A DNA stretch of 64,000 nt from contig CM036242.1 in the NCBI GenBank assembly GCA_020698575.1, positions 16,535,124 through 16,599,123 of the forward strand, in the 5' to 3' direction. This document shows, in pieces, positions 47,966-59,107 of the stretch. Position numbers and translations under genes: made by a program. The stretch is from Bostrychus sinensis. Its lineage: Eukaryota > Chordata > Actinopteri > Gobiiformes > Eleotridae. The notes under the pieces were generated by a model that had not been told where the DNA came from, did no database searches, and saw only the letters and a list, made by a program, of their open reading frames with translations. How positions within the stretch are numbered: the stretch's first letter is position 1; the number at the start of each line of letters is the position of its first letter.

Positions 47966-49532
47966 ATCAACTTTTTAGCTGATATCCACTTTTATTTATT
48001 GCTATTACTTATAGTAATTTAGTATTTAGTATTTAACCCCATGGAGCTGTCAATGAATGAGGTCGCAAGCATACAGCATACAGCATACAGCTCTCCGTCA
48101 TGGTTTCATGGTTTTAGTTGCCTTCAATCAATAAATAGTAAGCATTCTATCATGTGACCTCCTTCTGTCATGGTTACCTTTGCCTCTATCCAATAAGTAT
48201 CCAATGTTTATCTAATTTGCCGCATAAAAATGTAGCAAAATAGGGGGTTTATTTATTTTTAGTGTATTTATTTATTGATCTATATATTTTGTATACGTAA
48301 TTGAACATGCTAATATTTGGTCACAGCCTTTTGAGCCACTTATGTAAATGTTTGTGTTTGGTTGTCATGACTGCAACAGGTATAGGTTTAGTAAGTTCAT
48401 TATGTCTTCTTATTATAGATTATTCTTCTTATTATAGATTATTCTTCTTTTTCTTTATATTCAGGCAAAACATGTCAAGGTAATGAGCTAAGATATCCTT
48501 ATGTTTTTTTTTGTCTGAATACAAAGAAAAGATATGTACTGCATTTCTTCTATTCCAGCAAAATGTATAAGCACACAACATAATTGGATGCATTTACCTG
48601 AGGCCTTGCACTGTTTTCCCTTTTTTATTTCATAATTGTGGATATATAGAACTGCAGAAGTGATTGGTTTTATATTTTCTTAGTACATTGTCTGCTTCAT
48701 TCTAAAATATAAAAAATAAAAGCAGCTTAATTAAATGTTATATAATCAAAAATGTTCATTAAATTCATAAAGATTGAAGAAAGCATTAGATGTAGTGGCA
48801 TCAAAAGCCTGTGGAATACAAGTACAAAGCATCAGAATCACATTTTTAAGACTTTCCCTTGATGAATTGTCATTTTCTAGTCAAACGCTGTGAATGGGTG
48901 TTTGTACTTCAGGAGGTAATTGGCACATAGTGCTATGTGTAATCAGCACACTGTTTTACGAGGCGCACACTGATGATGTCAATGGTTTCTTTGGAGAGTG
49001 GCATCTGTGATTACAAGATTGGAAGTCATTAGCATTATAGCCTGGAACACTTGCTGCTTCTTTCCCAGACTGGAAGATTGGGAATTCCAGGACTTTTATC
49101 ATGGCTCCCCTCGGGACACTACTATAAGTTTAATTTCACACTTATTTCACTCTATAGATGTTAACACAAAGAGAACCGATGCTGGCTTTTCAGTAAAGTT
49201 CGCAAATCTTACCAAATGGTGCTTCAAAGTGAATTTCTATTTTGGTGCCCGCTGCAGGCTGCACACACCAAGTTAAAAGAAGAGTCATTTGAATAGAGAA
49301 TCACTCTGACTCCTACAGACAAAAAAGATGAAAAGAAGTTGCTCCATCTGCTGCTTGAAATGTAGCGGTACTGAAGAGTTACATTGTTCCCTTATTATGA
49401 GATCACAGCCATATCAAATGAAAAAGCTTCAGACTAATGAAACTAAACTCCTTTAGGTTAAATGAAAAGGGAAATTTTATTCATAAACATGGTCCCAGTT
49501 CACCTTTGTTCTTCTTTTTATCTTTTTTTCAG
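47966..49532. other. Intron 2 3' part, short tandem repeats
   Basis: A CATACAG triplication lies at about 48068-48089 and a duplicated CTTATTATAGATTATTCTT at about 48409-48450. The rest is plain AT-rich intron leading to the acceptor at 49532. Confidence 0.5.
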
Positions 49533-49604
49533 GACCATCATGAACTGCAACTTGAAGGTGATCCAGCCCCGCGCTTTTGCTCAGAACCCACACCTGCGCT
49601 ACAT
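49533..49604 (+). CDS. ntrk3: ntrk3 third coding exon (72 bp, leucine-rich repeat)
   Basis: A 72-bp exon has the acceptor TTTTTTTCAG|G and the donor ACAT|GTGAGT. In phase with the previous exon it reads TIMNCNLKVIQPRAFAQNP then HLRY and the first two bases of an Ile or Met codon. This is a leucine-rich repeat unit matching the TrkC segment IKNSGLRSIQPRAFAKNPHLRYI. The 72-nt length corresponds to one 24-residue LRR, as in other Trk and LRR-receptor genes. The next repeat (NLSSN... in TrkC) is not found before base 64000, so the following intron is at least 14.4 kb. Confidence 0.93.
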
Positions 49605-49779
49605 GTGAGTAAATATTCTTTGACGTCCACATTTCCCCTGCCTTCAAAAGATTTATTATGATCTGTAATACCTGACAGATTGTAGTATATGGCTGGAGAT
49701 GAGTTAGTGTTTGAGCACACGATGATGCACTTGATAAAGAGTGGCTTCAGGGGAAAATTGTGGCTCTGCTATTACTGCC

Positions 49780-50000
49780 ACAGTCGCACATCTTAAATGA
49801 GACATCTATTATTTGACCTGGATAATTGGATTCCTATCTGTCCCACTTCTTTGTACCCGGGAAAGCAACATGCCGAAGTCGCAGTTCTATTTAGTCGGCA
49901 GTCGCCAAATGAACAATTTGTCCGGGAGGCCGAACATCAGAGAGCGGCGCCAAGAGCAAAGTAATCTTTAACAAAGGCTGATGTGTCACCATATGACAGC
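49780..50000. promoter_or_regulatory. Candidate conserved non-coding element downstream of the third coding exon
   Basis: A balanced-composition block contains GACCTGGATAATTGGATTCC, CCGAAGTCGCAGTTC and CATCAGAGAGCGGCGCCAAG. There are no repeat landmarks and no coding potential in the gene's phase. Regulatory function is an inference. Confidence 0.25.
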
Positions 50001-52283
50001 CTGTTATTCCCCAATTTTCCAGGAGTAAACACGGCGAGGAACTCAGTCACAGCCTTTTACCTGAACACACTGCCATTTGCAATTTCCACTTGTCGGCAGA
50101 AGCTGTTTGGTCGCTCTTTTCTTCAGAGTGTGACGCTAGCTGTGAATCTGTGCACCTTGCTATGTGTTTTTCTAAGGCAGTGAACTTCATAACAAGCTGC
50201 AAAAACAGATCTATTTTTACTTATTACTGAGTATTGAAAAGTTCTTCCAAAGTTAACTTTATATAGTCAGTGTGTCAGCTTGTCACATGACTGCCATAGT
50301 CCAATTATAATCATAGTTTAAACTGCACTTAAATGCCTTATTCCAGTTTGGTTAGGGTCCACTGTTTTACAATTGCCACATGTACAGTTTTAATTCCTGC
50401 TAAAATAGGAGGCAGTCTGCGCATGTTCCAAAGTGGGACAAGAACACATAAACAAAAGAGAAATACATACAAATAAAAGTTATGGTCACTCTGCCAATGA
50501 CTAACTTGTTTTTCAGTTGTTTAGAGGTATAGTATAGCAGCTTATGATGTGTTTTTACAAATTAGGAAATATATGAATTAACCTAAGTTTAGGTTCAGTT
50601 ATCTGAGGTCCAGGAGGAGGACATTCCATCTAATCAAATTGTTGTTATCTTTTGTGCTCACCCCTTCTATATGTTTACTTTCATGACTGCTTGGGTTGAC
50701 TTTGTCAAACTTATGTTTGATGCCTGAGAGCACAGTCATGGCCAGAAAGCCCCAAACCCCCTGAACCTAGGTCTTCCATTCTTCTATTCCATTCTATTTT
50801 TTGCATTAATATGAACACAGTGTTACTTTCGTCTTTGTCTAGTTATGATTAAGAGCCATTCAACCTTACCAAAGTCACAAAATCATCCCCAATTTTCTTT
50901 GAATTGAGACCATGAGACCTATTAATAAACAGTGTTAAAATTGCAGTGTTTAAACTCCAGATCACTCTTGCTTGTAACAGTATGAATGAATGTGTCAATG
51001 ATATATTGAGTAAAATTAACCCTGGTGTTGTTTGGAGTGCATCTGGTCACTCTGCTCTGTATTGTCTGTGAAGAAGAATGAGGACACATTTTCTGTGACC
51101 TTTTGTTTTCCCTCAGCACTGAGCTCAATTGAAAAGCACATTTTGTATTTTTGAGTGTTTTTTATTGTCAAATCACTGGGATCAGTGGATGCATTCTGTG
51201 CCTTCTCTGTTTTCACGTAGCGGAAAATCACTCGGAAAAAGAAGAGCTAATCCCTTTAAGTACTATTGATTCAGATCATGAATTTGAATGTGGCTCACAC
51301 TGCCATCACTATATTTTGCACTGGCATACACTGCATTCTGTACTGCTACAAAGACTGAAGCCACCAAGATTATATTCTCCACTATCTTAGGATTTAGCAG
51401 GGGTGAGCTCTACTGAGAAGCAGCCACAGAAAAAATGACATACCTCTGTCATGGCCGTTTTAATGCAGGTCGACAGTTGCTAGGTGACGCTGAAGATGAC
51501 AGTGTCAAATAAGATTAATTATAATGACCAAGCATAGATTTGGATGGCTAACCTCACTGATGTCTGAGAAACAAGTCTGCTTAAAAGTACCAGACACAGC
51601 AGTGTCATCAAGTTAGTGAAGGCAGCACTTGTCACAGCAGAAATATGTAGTGCAGGCCCTCAAGTACATTTATTACTAAAGAATAACAAAATATTTTAAA
51701 TGACTAGATACATTTATTTAAATAATTGATTGACAAAAACAATGCATTTGTAAGGTAGTTCAATGGTTCAATTTTTGCATAAAGTAGAGCAAAAGATGCA
51801 GCCAGCAGGAGTTAGCCCATATAAAGGCCAATGCAACTGATGTTTAAATTCTCTCCTCTTTATATAAAAGCCATTTGCTCTTGTATAGAACAGTTTTACT
51901 TCACCAATAAACATTTTTTTTAACCTATTATAATGTATTTAAGAAAATTCTTAAAGCCCCTCTAGATAGCTGGATCTGCCATCTTAATGTCACTAGTTAA
52001 ACACAGATTGCACAAAATAGCCCACACAACACACAGGCTTATCAGATATTTTACTTAACCTGCATTTGCCTCTATTTATCTTAAGATGTAGGGGTCTTTG
52101 ATTAAAAAAAAAGCTTAACATCAACCCATTGTTATGGCTCACTTTGTTATGAAACTAACAAAAGTATGCTTTACAATGGCCATACTGTATTAGCCCTGAG
52201 ACTGATAACAATAACTATCCCAGCCAATGAGTATTACAGTATAAAGATCTTCACTTCCCATGAGATAGAGCTGTGCCTAATTT
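50001..52283. other. Intron 3, nothing identified
   Basis: AT-rich unique-looking sequence. No LRR exon, SINE or transposon terminus recognised. Confidence 0.45.
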
Positions 52284-52291
52284 CAAATCTA

Positions 52292-52944
52292 CTGTATTTT
52301 CTGGACTATAAATTGCTCTGGAGTATAAGTCGCATCGATCAAAAAATGCGTAATGAAGAGGAAACATATATAAGCCGCACTGGACTATAAGTCGCATTTG
52401 TTTAAAAATGTATTTCACAAAATCCAAAACCAAGAACAGACATTTAATCTGGAAAGGCAAGTTATTCAACAATGCAATAGCTCACAGAACAACAGGCTGG
52501 GCAGGTGTTCGCTGTATATTAATGTAACACATTAATAGTTATTCAGCTACACAATAGCATAAAGAACATACCTGGGAGGCTGAGTAGGCTGAATTAACTT
52601 AACAAGCCAGCGAGTCTGAAGAAAGTTACTGGTAAGGAAGTTTACTGAGCTCTCCATCTTATTCTACATCACTACTGACAGTAGTTGTCACAAGCCTAGC
52701 GCGCCCTCCTGTAGCTGTAGATGGCATTGTTTACTCCTTGATTCATGTTAAATTTGATATATATGTTGCACCTTTTATTGTTTGCTTTTTACCATTGTGT
52801 GGTGTGTGTGCGTACTGCTGCTGTAAAACAATTTTCCCTTTGGGGATAATAAAGACTCCTTGAACCTTAAACCTTGAACCTGACTATAAGTCACAAGACC
52901 AGCAAAACTATGAAAAGAAGTGACTTATAGTCCAGAAAATATGG
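52292..52944. mobile_element. Non-autonomous DNA transposon with CTGTATTTTCTGGACTATAA ends, hAT-like
   Basis: The left end CTGTATTTTCTGGACTATAA and the right end, inverted CCATATTTTCTGGACTATAA, form strong terminal inverted repeats. Subterminal AGTCGCAT/AAGTCACAAG motifs repeat the theme. The flanks CAAATCTA (52284-52291) and TAAATTTA (52945-52952) match at 6 of 8, both differences being C/T. A LINE-type 3' tail is embedded near the right end. Confidence 0.8.
52790..52881 (+). mobile_element. LINE 3'-end fragment inside the transposon at 52292
   Basis: GCTGTAAAACAATTTTCCCT then TTGGGGATAATAAAGACTCC, with a short tail of repeated (ACCTTGA)-like units, matches the 3' end organisation of fish LINEs. 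Only the last ~90 bp is recognisable. Confidence 0.5.
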
Positions 52945-53660
52945 TAAATTTAATTTAAGAAATCCAGAAGACACCATCATTTTAGGTCAAGTAAATGTCA
53001 TTAAAAGTCTAAATGTGACTTCATAGCCACTTCTGGCTATGAAAAAGCAATATAAACACTTTTAGGAGGATCCAGTTCATTAATGTAGGCTCTCTGCAGC
53101 ACATGTGACTACAACCTATTGTAATGCAGTTTGCAGTGTTTCAAAGATGATGCAATAATTGCAAGATTTCCTTTCTCGGTCAGTCTGTTATTGATCGAAC
53201 ATTATTCACTCAACCCACAGAAACATGTGGTATATCCCACAGCAGACATCTTGCCAAAACCCATCTATTCTAGGTGGTATTTATAGAAAGCTATCTATAA
53301 CACATTTGTGCTATTCTAAGACTAGAGGTGAACCCTTGCAGCCACTAATGTGACCAGTGACCTCATTTTATTTTCAGTGGCAGAATCTCTATCAGTGAAA
53401 AATATTGTCAGCAGGATTGCATTCAGGTGCATACACAGGAGGTAATTCATTGTCAAGCTTTAATCTCATTGTGTAATGTCTTATGATACAAACAACCTAT
53501 CAACGTGCTGATGTTCTCTAAAAAACAAAGCATTTTCTCTCAAGTCTGCCTGTTAAGTGGGCTGTTACAGTGCAAAGGTAAAATTCACTCATAAAAACCA
53601 TCATAAAGCAGAACCCCAACCTTTTAGACAGACGAATTGCTATCTTTAGTCCTACACTAA

Positions 53661-55746
53661 AGGCCATATTTACTAAGATGTGTGCTGAATTGCAAGAACA
53701 GATTGAAAAACTGCATTGCCATTTGTGAGCAGTGTTGGGTTAGCTACTAAAAAAAAGTAACTAGTTACAGATTACTAGTTACTCTTTTCAAAAGTAATAT
53801 ATTACTTTACTTAGTTACAAACTCAAAAAAGTAACTTAGTTACATTTCTTAGTTACATTACTTTCAAATTACCCCCTAAAATCATGTTAGATGTAAATGA
53901 ACTAAATTGTAAATACAAATATAAACTTACAATTGATTATGTTACACTATTATTTTTAATTTAAAAAAGACATTTAAGATCTCTCTTTAACACTTTTATT
54001 AAAGTAATCAACAGGACAGTGGTTGAAATTTGCTCGAACAGCACGGAAACTGTGTTCAACAATATAAGCATACTGCAAAAAGTAAAGTTAGCATTCTGCC
54101 ATGACAATATAAAATCATGTCTATGAAATTAACTTGGTACAGGTTGTGCTTTCAAGTTAACCAAGTAATGCAAACGTGAACTTGCAAAACAGAGTATATT
54201 AATTCAATTCAAGCTGGCGCTGCAGTAGACAGTTGTTTATGGCCCAGGCATAGCTTGTACTCAACAGTCATATTCCTGTCCTTTCGCGCGACAAAACCAA
54301 AATAGTGAGCACACTTCCACCTGTGGAATGACGCCTTACACACCTCTGCCATTCCGTGTTTACTACGTAAGCATTTCAGCACGTACTGCAAAGGAAGTGT
54401 GTTGTTGCTCCTGGATAAGCTGCCAGTGAAAAATGCTTGAATTGACTGTAATGAGAGTAATTAACTATTCTATCTGGTAGTAACTGTAGTATAGTTACAG
54501 GTATTTTCATTGTAACACGTTACACTGCTGCGTTACAGAAAATTGTAATCTTGTTACTTTGTAACGCGTTACTCCCAACCCTGTTTGTGAGCGTGTGATT
54601 TACTAAGAGAAACTGCGCAAGGTACTGATGCCACAAATCTGATATGTAAATGAGAATTTTGCGTGAGCAACTGATAGGAGGAGCAACACTGCTCTGTCAG
54701 CTTTGACTGTATCTTTTTCTGTAGTAATGCAACACAAAAGTCAATATGAGAGTGCAGCCTCATAACAGGATTATACTGACTGTAGTTGGCTAAATGTTCA
54801 CCGTTTTTAAGGAATATTCATTTCATTGCAAAGCATTTATCTTTCCTCTATTACCTTTGCATGGTTCTTTAAATGTCTCATGGTTCTGACACTGACCAGA
54901 GTCATGTAACTTTAGTTTCTCTCTGTGTGAGACAAGTGGAGGGTAAGGGTAAAGGTAAAGGGTAAATTCCTGTTCCCTGTCTATCAGAGCCAGTAAACCT
55001 TCACACAGCATACAAGAAGGTATCAAGTAGCCTATATGCAGTGCTGATCGTGATCTAAAAAATATAGCAATTAAAAAGATTTTCCATGTCCTCTGCTCGC
55101 CGATCCACAGCCAAATCCACGTGTAATGTGTTTAGAAGTGCAGCTTCAAGCCACTGTAGGGCCAGGCTGTCAATCAAGTGTCGCAGTGAGCATTGTGAGA
55201 CAAAGCGGTAAACACAAATGGTGTAACGCTGCCGCCTATATGCAGTGTTTAAAGACTGCTTAGTCTTCATTGTAAGGATTTAAAAGGACATGGAACAAAT
55301 TGAATACCCAGAGACAGGAGCTGTAAAGGCTGCAGTTTGGTGGGATATGAGGAAAATGTGTTGCAGGTAAAGTTTCTTTGTTGCCTCCGCCTTCAAATCA
55401 CCACATCTTTTGGAAATAAGTTCTATTGAAACATTAAAACTTATTTTCAGCACCCCATCTGTCCACAAAAAGCAGCACTCTTTTCAACCACAAAATGTTT
55501 ACATCTGCTCCTCCAGTGTGCTAAATTTACACGCACTTGTAGCTGCAGTGAATAATAAATCAAATAGCATTTTCTCCTCCTTGAATTTTGCGCGTTTTGA
55601 CTAATGCTGCGTCACTGGAGCAAAATCTACGCTACGTTTGTTTAGAACCTGTGAGAGACAGTAATCTCAGGTGCGCCAGGAATTGCTCCACTTTTAGCAC
55701 GTCTTTTTCATTTAATGCGCATGCAAACCTCTGATAAATCTGGCCC
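53661..55746. mobile_element. PIF/Harbinger-like element, about 1.2 kb plus a nested hAT
   Basis: The left end AGGCCATATTTACTAAG and the right end, inverted GGGCCAGATTTATCAGAG, are imperfect terminal inverted repeats, flanked by TAA on both sides (53658-53660 and 55747-55749). A 3-bp TAA duplication with GGGCC ends is the Harbinger signature. Minus-strand frames at 55055-55468 contain short protein-like pieces (ELISKRCGDLKAEATKKL) reminiscent of the Myb-like DNA-binding protein of such elements, but they are broken. Confidence 0.7.
53730..54583. mobile_element. Non-autonomous hAT, 854 bp, perfect 8-bp target duplication, nested in the Harbinger-like element
   Basis: It begins CAGTGTTGGGTTAGCTACTA and ends GTAACGCGTTACTCCCAACC followed by CTG. 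Both sides are flanked by TTTGTGAG (53722-53729 and 54584-54591). The subterminal regions are rich in GTAACTAGTTAC and TTAGTTACATT motifs inverted between the two ends, typical of the teleost CAGTGTTGGG...GTAAC hAT MITE group. The interior is non-coding. Confidence 0.93.
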
Positions 55747-55749
55747 TAA

Positions 55750-57095
55750 AAGTACATATATTACACACTCAGACTTTTGACTCTTCCACTCCACTCAATT
55801 TTCCTTATAAAATGACAACCATCAGACAAACAGTGGTGGAACTGTAATACCAAGCATTTCATTTCATAAATGCAACATTCATAGTTAACTTCTTAAAAAT
55901 AAGTTTTAAAGAAGTTTCTGTTATTAAAGAGTATAAATATATTAATATCTTAAATTGGTCTGGTAGGAAATGTCTGCTGTTTCAGCCTTAAAGAAAATTG
56001 GCTAATTTGTAAACTGAACGAGCAGTGGTGTTTTCACATATATGGTTTCAAACTACTGGCCAAAGTTCACTTCTAAGTTATTTTAATATTCAAACTTTTC
56101 TCCAGCCAAGCAGTTTGAGCATGTCCCAGTGGGATATGTGCGGTCCGAAGCCGACTGCTGATAGAGTAAACATATTAACGTGTTTGTCTCAGTGGCACCA
56201 GTGATTCAGCAGCAAATCCCATCGCACCGATTGTTGTGTCTGGAAAAACTGATTAAACAGCAGGGGATCCCCTCAGTGCCATACCAAACATTAAAGGAGA
56301 CATCATTTAGATATCGTCTAGTGGCAGAAAATGACCACACTCAGTGGCAGTCAGTCGGCCATTAGTCCCACTGGCCTCTGGAGTTCAAGTTCGGTGAGCA
56401 GCACCAAGATGGCATGTCCTACATTGCTCTGAGCTAAATTCAGAAGCGTCCAGTGAACACGTGCCAAAGACTTTCAATCTGTCTGATGTCTGTTACGTCA
56501 AACTGTAGCCTATGAAACTTTAGAGAGCATACATCAAGAACAAATACAAACAAGGCACTGTAAACTATATGTTTCCAGTCTAGGCCAGTGTTTCCCAGTT
56601 CTGGTATAACCCCCATGCCACTGTAGAAATGGCATAAAAAGTATTATGTATTATTGTGTATGTAGTATTATGTGTTTTTACAAGTTAAAAAATTATAAAA
56701 CATATGCATTTAAATTATGGAGAAAACACTGAATTAGTGCGTTGGCAAGTGTATAGGTATTCTAGGTTTTAGGAGTAAAAAAAAAAAAAAATTCCAGTAC
56801 AATTGTTGCCTCTTTTACTTTTAGTAAACTCTGTGGCTAAATGTCACTTACAATCTGAATCAAGAAGTAAGAAAAACAACAAAACAAAGATATTGTATCA
56901 TTGTTTATCCTGGAGTCTAGTTAATAGTGTAAAAAATACCCAACACAAAATAACTTGTAGAGGTGTTTCTTTTTGTTTTTGTCTCCACAACATGGCCATC
57001 TGCTTCTGCATAAATTTATAATAAATCTTGAAATGGTTCTTATGTAAGCTGGGAAGTTTATTATTAATACATTATCCTTTTCATTAAAATGGGGC
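55750..57095. other. Intron 3, nothing definite
   Basis: Around 56585 AGTGTTTCCCAGTTCTGG resembles a single hAT terminus without a partner. A short A run lies at 56778-56791. No exon. Confidence 0.4.
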
Positions 57096-57700
57096 AACAG
57101 CAGCGTAGAGCAGCAGTGACCAACCTTTTTTCTCTCAATGGTTTGGAAGTGAAAGAAAAGGAGTGTAACTGTGCGCTGGATGTGTGGGATGAGCCAGCCT
57201 CGGAGAAAACCGCACGCATACAGTTACATATATGTGATATAGGTGCATATATCTAACTGGCCACAGATGAAATACACTTACATCTGGTGTTTTGGCCGGT
57301 GTGGATAGGTTTAGCAGCCTAATTTAACAATGCATGGCAAAAGGTAGGGAGTGAATCAAGGGTGTGGAGGTTAGATGCTGCAGTGTAAGTATTAGTTTTT
57401 CAAAATAAAAATAAAAAATTACATATTTCTATATTTTCCTCTGCGGCCCAGTATCAAATGGCCCATGGCCTGGTTCTGGGCCACAGCCCAGTGGTTTGGG
57501 ACCTCTGGCATAGAGGGGTAAGCATTCGTTCAGTTATTGGAGGGTAGCCAGTTCAAGTCTGAACCAGAGTGCCATCATCATTGTGTATAGTCACTGTATG
57601 TGGCTGGTTGTGACAGGAAGGGCATTTGGCATAAAAACCCTGCCAAATCACCATGTGACTGGTTCACTGTGGCAACACTGAAAAAAGAAAGGGAGAAGCC
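57096..57700 (+). mobile_element. tRNA-derived SINE interrupted by a hAT element
   Basis: The SINE head starts CAACAGCAGCGTAGAG, is broken at 57110, and resumes at 57508 with GCATAGAGGGGTAAGCATTC, GTTCAGTTATTGG and CCAGTTCAAGTC (B-box-like). The body and tail follow, TGGTTGTGACAGGAAGGGCA, GGCATAAAAACCCTGCCAAA and CTGTGGCAACACTG...GGGAGAAGCC. Removing the insertion restores the usual head order of this fish SINE. Confidence 0.75.
57111..57507. mobile_element. Non-autonomous hAT, 397 bp, inserted in the SINE head
   Basis: It starts CAGCAGTGACCAACCTTTTT and ends GGTTTGGGACCTCTG (inverted: CAGAGGTCCCAAACC), with GGCCCAGTATC...GGCCCATGGCCTGG subterminal sequence typical of a vertebrate hAT group. 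The flanks GCGTAGAG (57103-57110) and GCATAGAG (57508-57515) are an 8-bp duplication with one transition at a CpG. Confidence 0.87.
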
Positions 57701-57844
57701 AAAAAGGAAAAAAAAAAACCATCTTATTCATTAAAATGGCAGCTATCTCAGATAGTGAGTAAAAATGAACAAAGGTAACAGTTTGACACTCATTTTAGTG
57801 TAGAATTTAAATAATGGGATACAAGCAGACATGGTGCTTTGTGT

Positions 57845-57990
57845 TCATTCATTTTCATCCGCCTACTCGTGTTCAGGGTGGGTGGGGCCTATCCCAGCAA
57901 TATGGGCATTAGGCAGGGTACATCCTAAACAATGGCAATTTAGACTGACCATTTCACCTGGACATGCATGTCTTTGGATGGTGGGGGGAA
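57845..57990 (-). mobile_element. SINE 3' region, minus strand
   Basis: The reverse complement contains CCAAAGACATGCATGTCCAG, TAGGATGTACCCTGCCTAAT and GCTGGGATAGGCCCCACCC, then AGGCGGATGAAAATGAATGA. These are the body and tail of the SINE family seen at 10151. The tRNA-like head is absent. Confidence 0.75.
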
Positions 57991-58854
57991 GTTTGAGTTT
58001 CCAGAGCTGAAGTTAAATGTTGGTGATGATTTTTTTTCTCTATTTGCAGCATAAAAGGCTAACTGGCCCTCTCAAATGTCTTTGCAGTGAAGGTGCAGAG
58101 GCTTTAATGTAGCTCTGAGCTCTTTCTGTGTTGAGATCACACACATCTGATGTAACTGGAGACCTGTCCTGCGTCACACTGCACTGTTCTAGCTCAGCTT
58201 GTTTCTCTGCTGAGGTGCTAGACATGAATTAATAGTTTGATAGTCCCACTGCACAACGTCAATTGGAAAAGGCTGGCTCATATTAATATTTGATCATTAC
58301 TGAGCACTCACTGCATTTATATAGGACATCATGTTATGATTAAGGTCCATATTCAGGTTATTTCAGTGACCAGGATGTCCCCATTTACATGTTAAAAGCA
58401 TATTCTGATTAAGGTAGCACCTTACATTTAATGTGGTAGGGCATTATGATGGCACTACATACACTCTCTTAAAGCTGCTCAAATGGCGCAGTTGAAAATA
58501 CAAGAAAATGTCTTTTGAGGCCAAATGTGCAAAGAACCACCCCAAAGAGTTTGAATGAGGGCCCCCAGCCTTTCACCCCAGTCACTGTCAACAGTAAAGC
58601 CACTGGCAACTGAGGATAAGCAAGTGTGAGAAAAAAAAAAGTGCTATTGAATTGTTTAGATGCTGCTATAATGTAATTAAAGTCTGGCTACAGTAATAGA
58701 AAAGTAGTGTTTACATGACACTGTCCCATTCAGAATATGCTCATATTTAGGTTTGATTTGGAGTATTGTGTGCATGTAAACACAGCCTTCATTGTCTGTC
58801 CAGATATGGGTCATACGTGCTGTAGTTTGAGACATGTGAGAAACTGATTTTTTT
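57991..58854. other. Intron 3, nothing identified
   Basis: No recognised element apart from short A and T runs. Confidence 0.4.
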
Positions 58855-58950
58855 TTTTGACCTTTATTTAACCAGGAAAGTCCCACTGAGATTCAGAATC
58901 TCTTTTGCAGGGGAGTCCTGGCCCCATTGGGGACCTATTGTACATGTTTT
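58855..58950. repeat. Common teleost dispersed repeat fragment
   Basis: GACCTTTATTTAACCAGGAA then AGTCCCACTGAGATTCAGAA and CTCTTTTGCAGGGGAGTCCT is a frequently seen fish repeat motif series. It abuts the minus-strand SINE. Confidence 0.55.
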
Positions 58951-59107
58951 TTGTGGTAGGGGAAACCGGAGTACCCAGGGGAAACCTACACAGACACGGG
59001 GAGAACATGCAAACTCCACACAGAGGGGCCCCACTCGGTCCAGGAATTGAACCTGGGACCTTCTTGCTGTGAGGCAGGAGTGCTAACCACTATGCCACCA
59101 TGCCGCC
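58951..59107 (-). mobile_element. tRNA-derived SINE, 5' half, minus strand
   Basis: The reverse complement begins GGCGGCATGGTGGCATAGTG with GTTAGCACTCCTGCC, then AGGTCCCAGGTTCAATTCCT (B box) and TGTGTGGAGTTTGCATGTTC, TCCCCGTGTCTGTGTAGG. It is better preserved than the related copy at 10151 but stops before the body's 3' half. Confidence 0.85.

Larger units (their letters stand above)
44912..49532 (+). other. ntrk3: ntrk3 intron 2 (4.6 kb)
   Basis: This has a GTAAGT donor and a TTTCAG acceptor, in phase 2. It holds a SINE 3' region (45256-45412), two hAT-like fragments (47278 and 47905 onwards) and a short tandem duplication near 48409. The rest is unremarkable AT-rich intron. Confidence 0.9.

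Noticed and set aside
54937..54968. GGGTAA-rich stretch resembling interstitial telomere repeat
   Set aside because: The units are irregular (GGGTAAGGGTAAAGGTAAAGGGTAAA) and do not match TTAGGG.
56585..56625. hAT-like terminus (AGTGTTTCCCAGTTCTGG)
   Set aside because: No inverted partner or 8-bp duplication was found nearby.
59020..59107. Possible minus-strand tRNA gene
   Set aside because: The tRNA-like boxes belong to the head of an abundant fish SINE whose body follows immediately.
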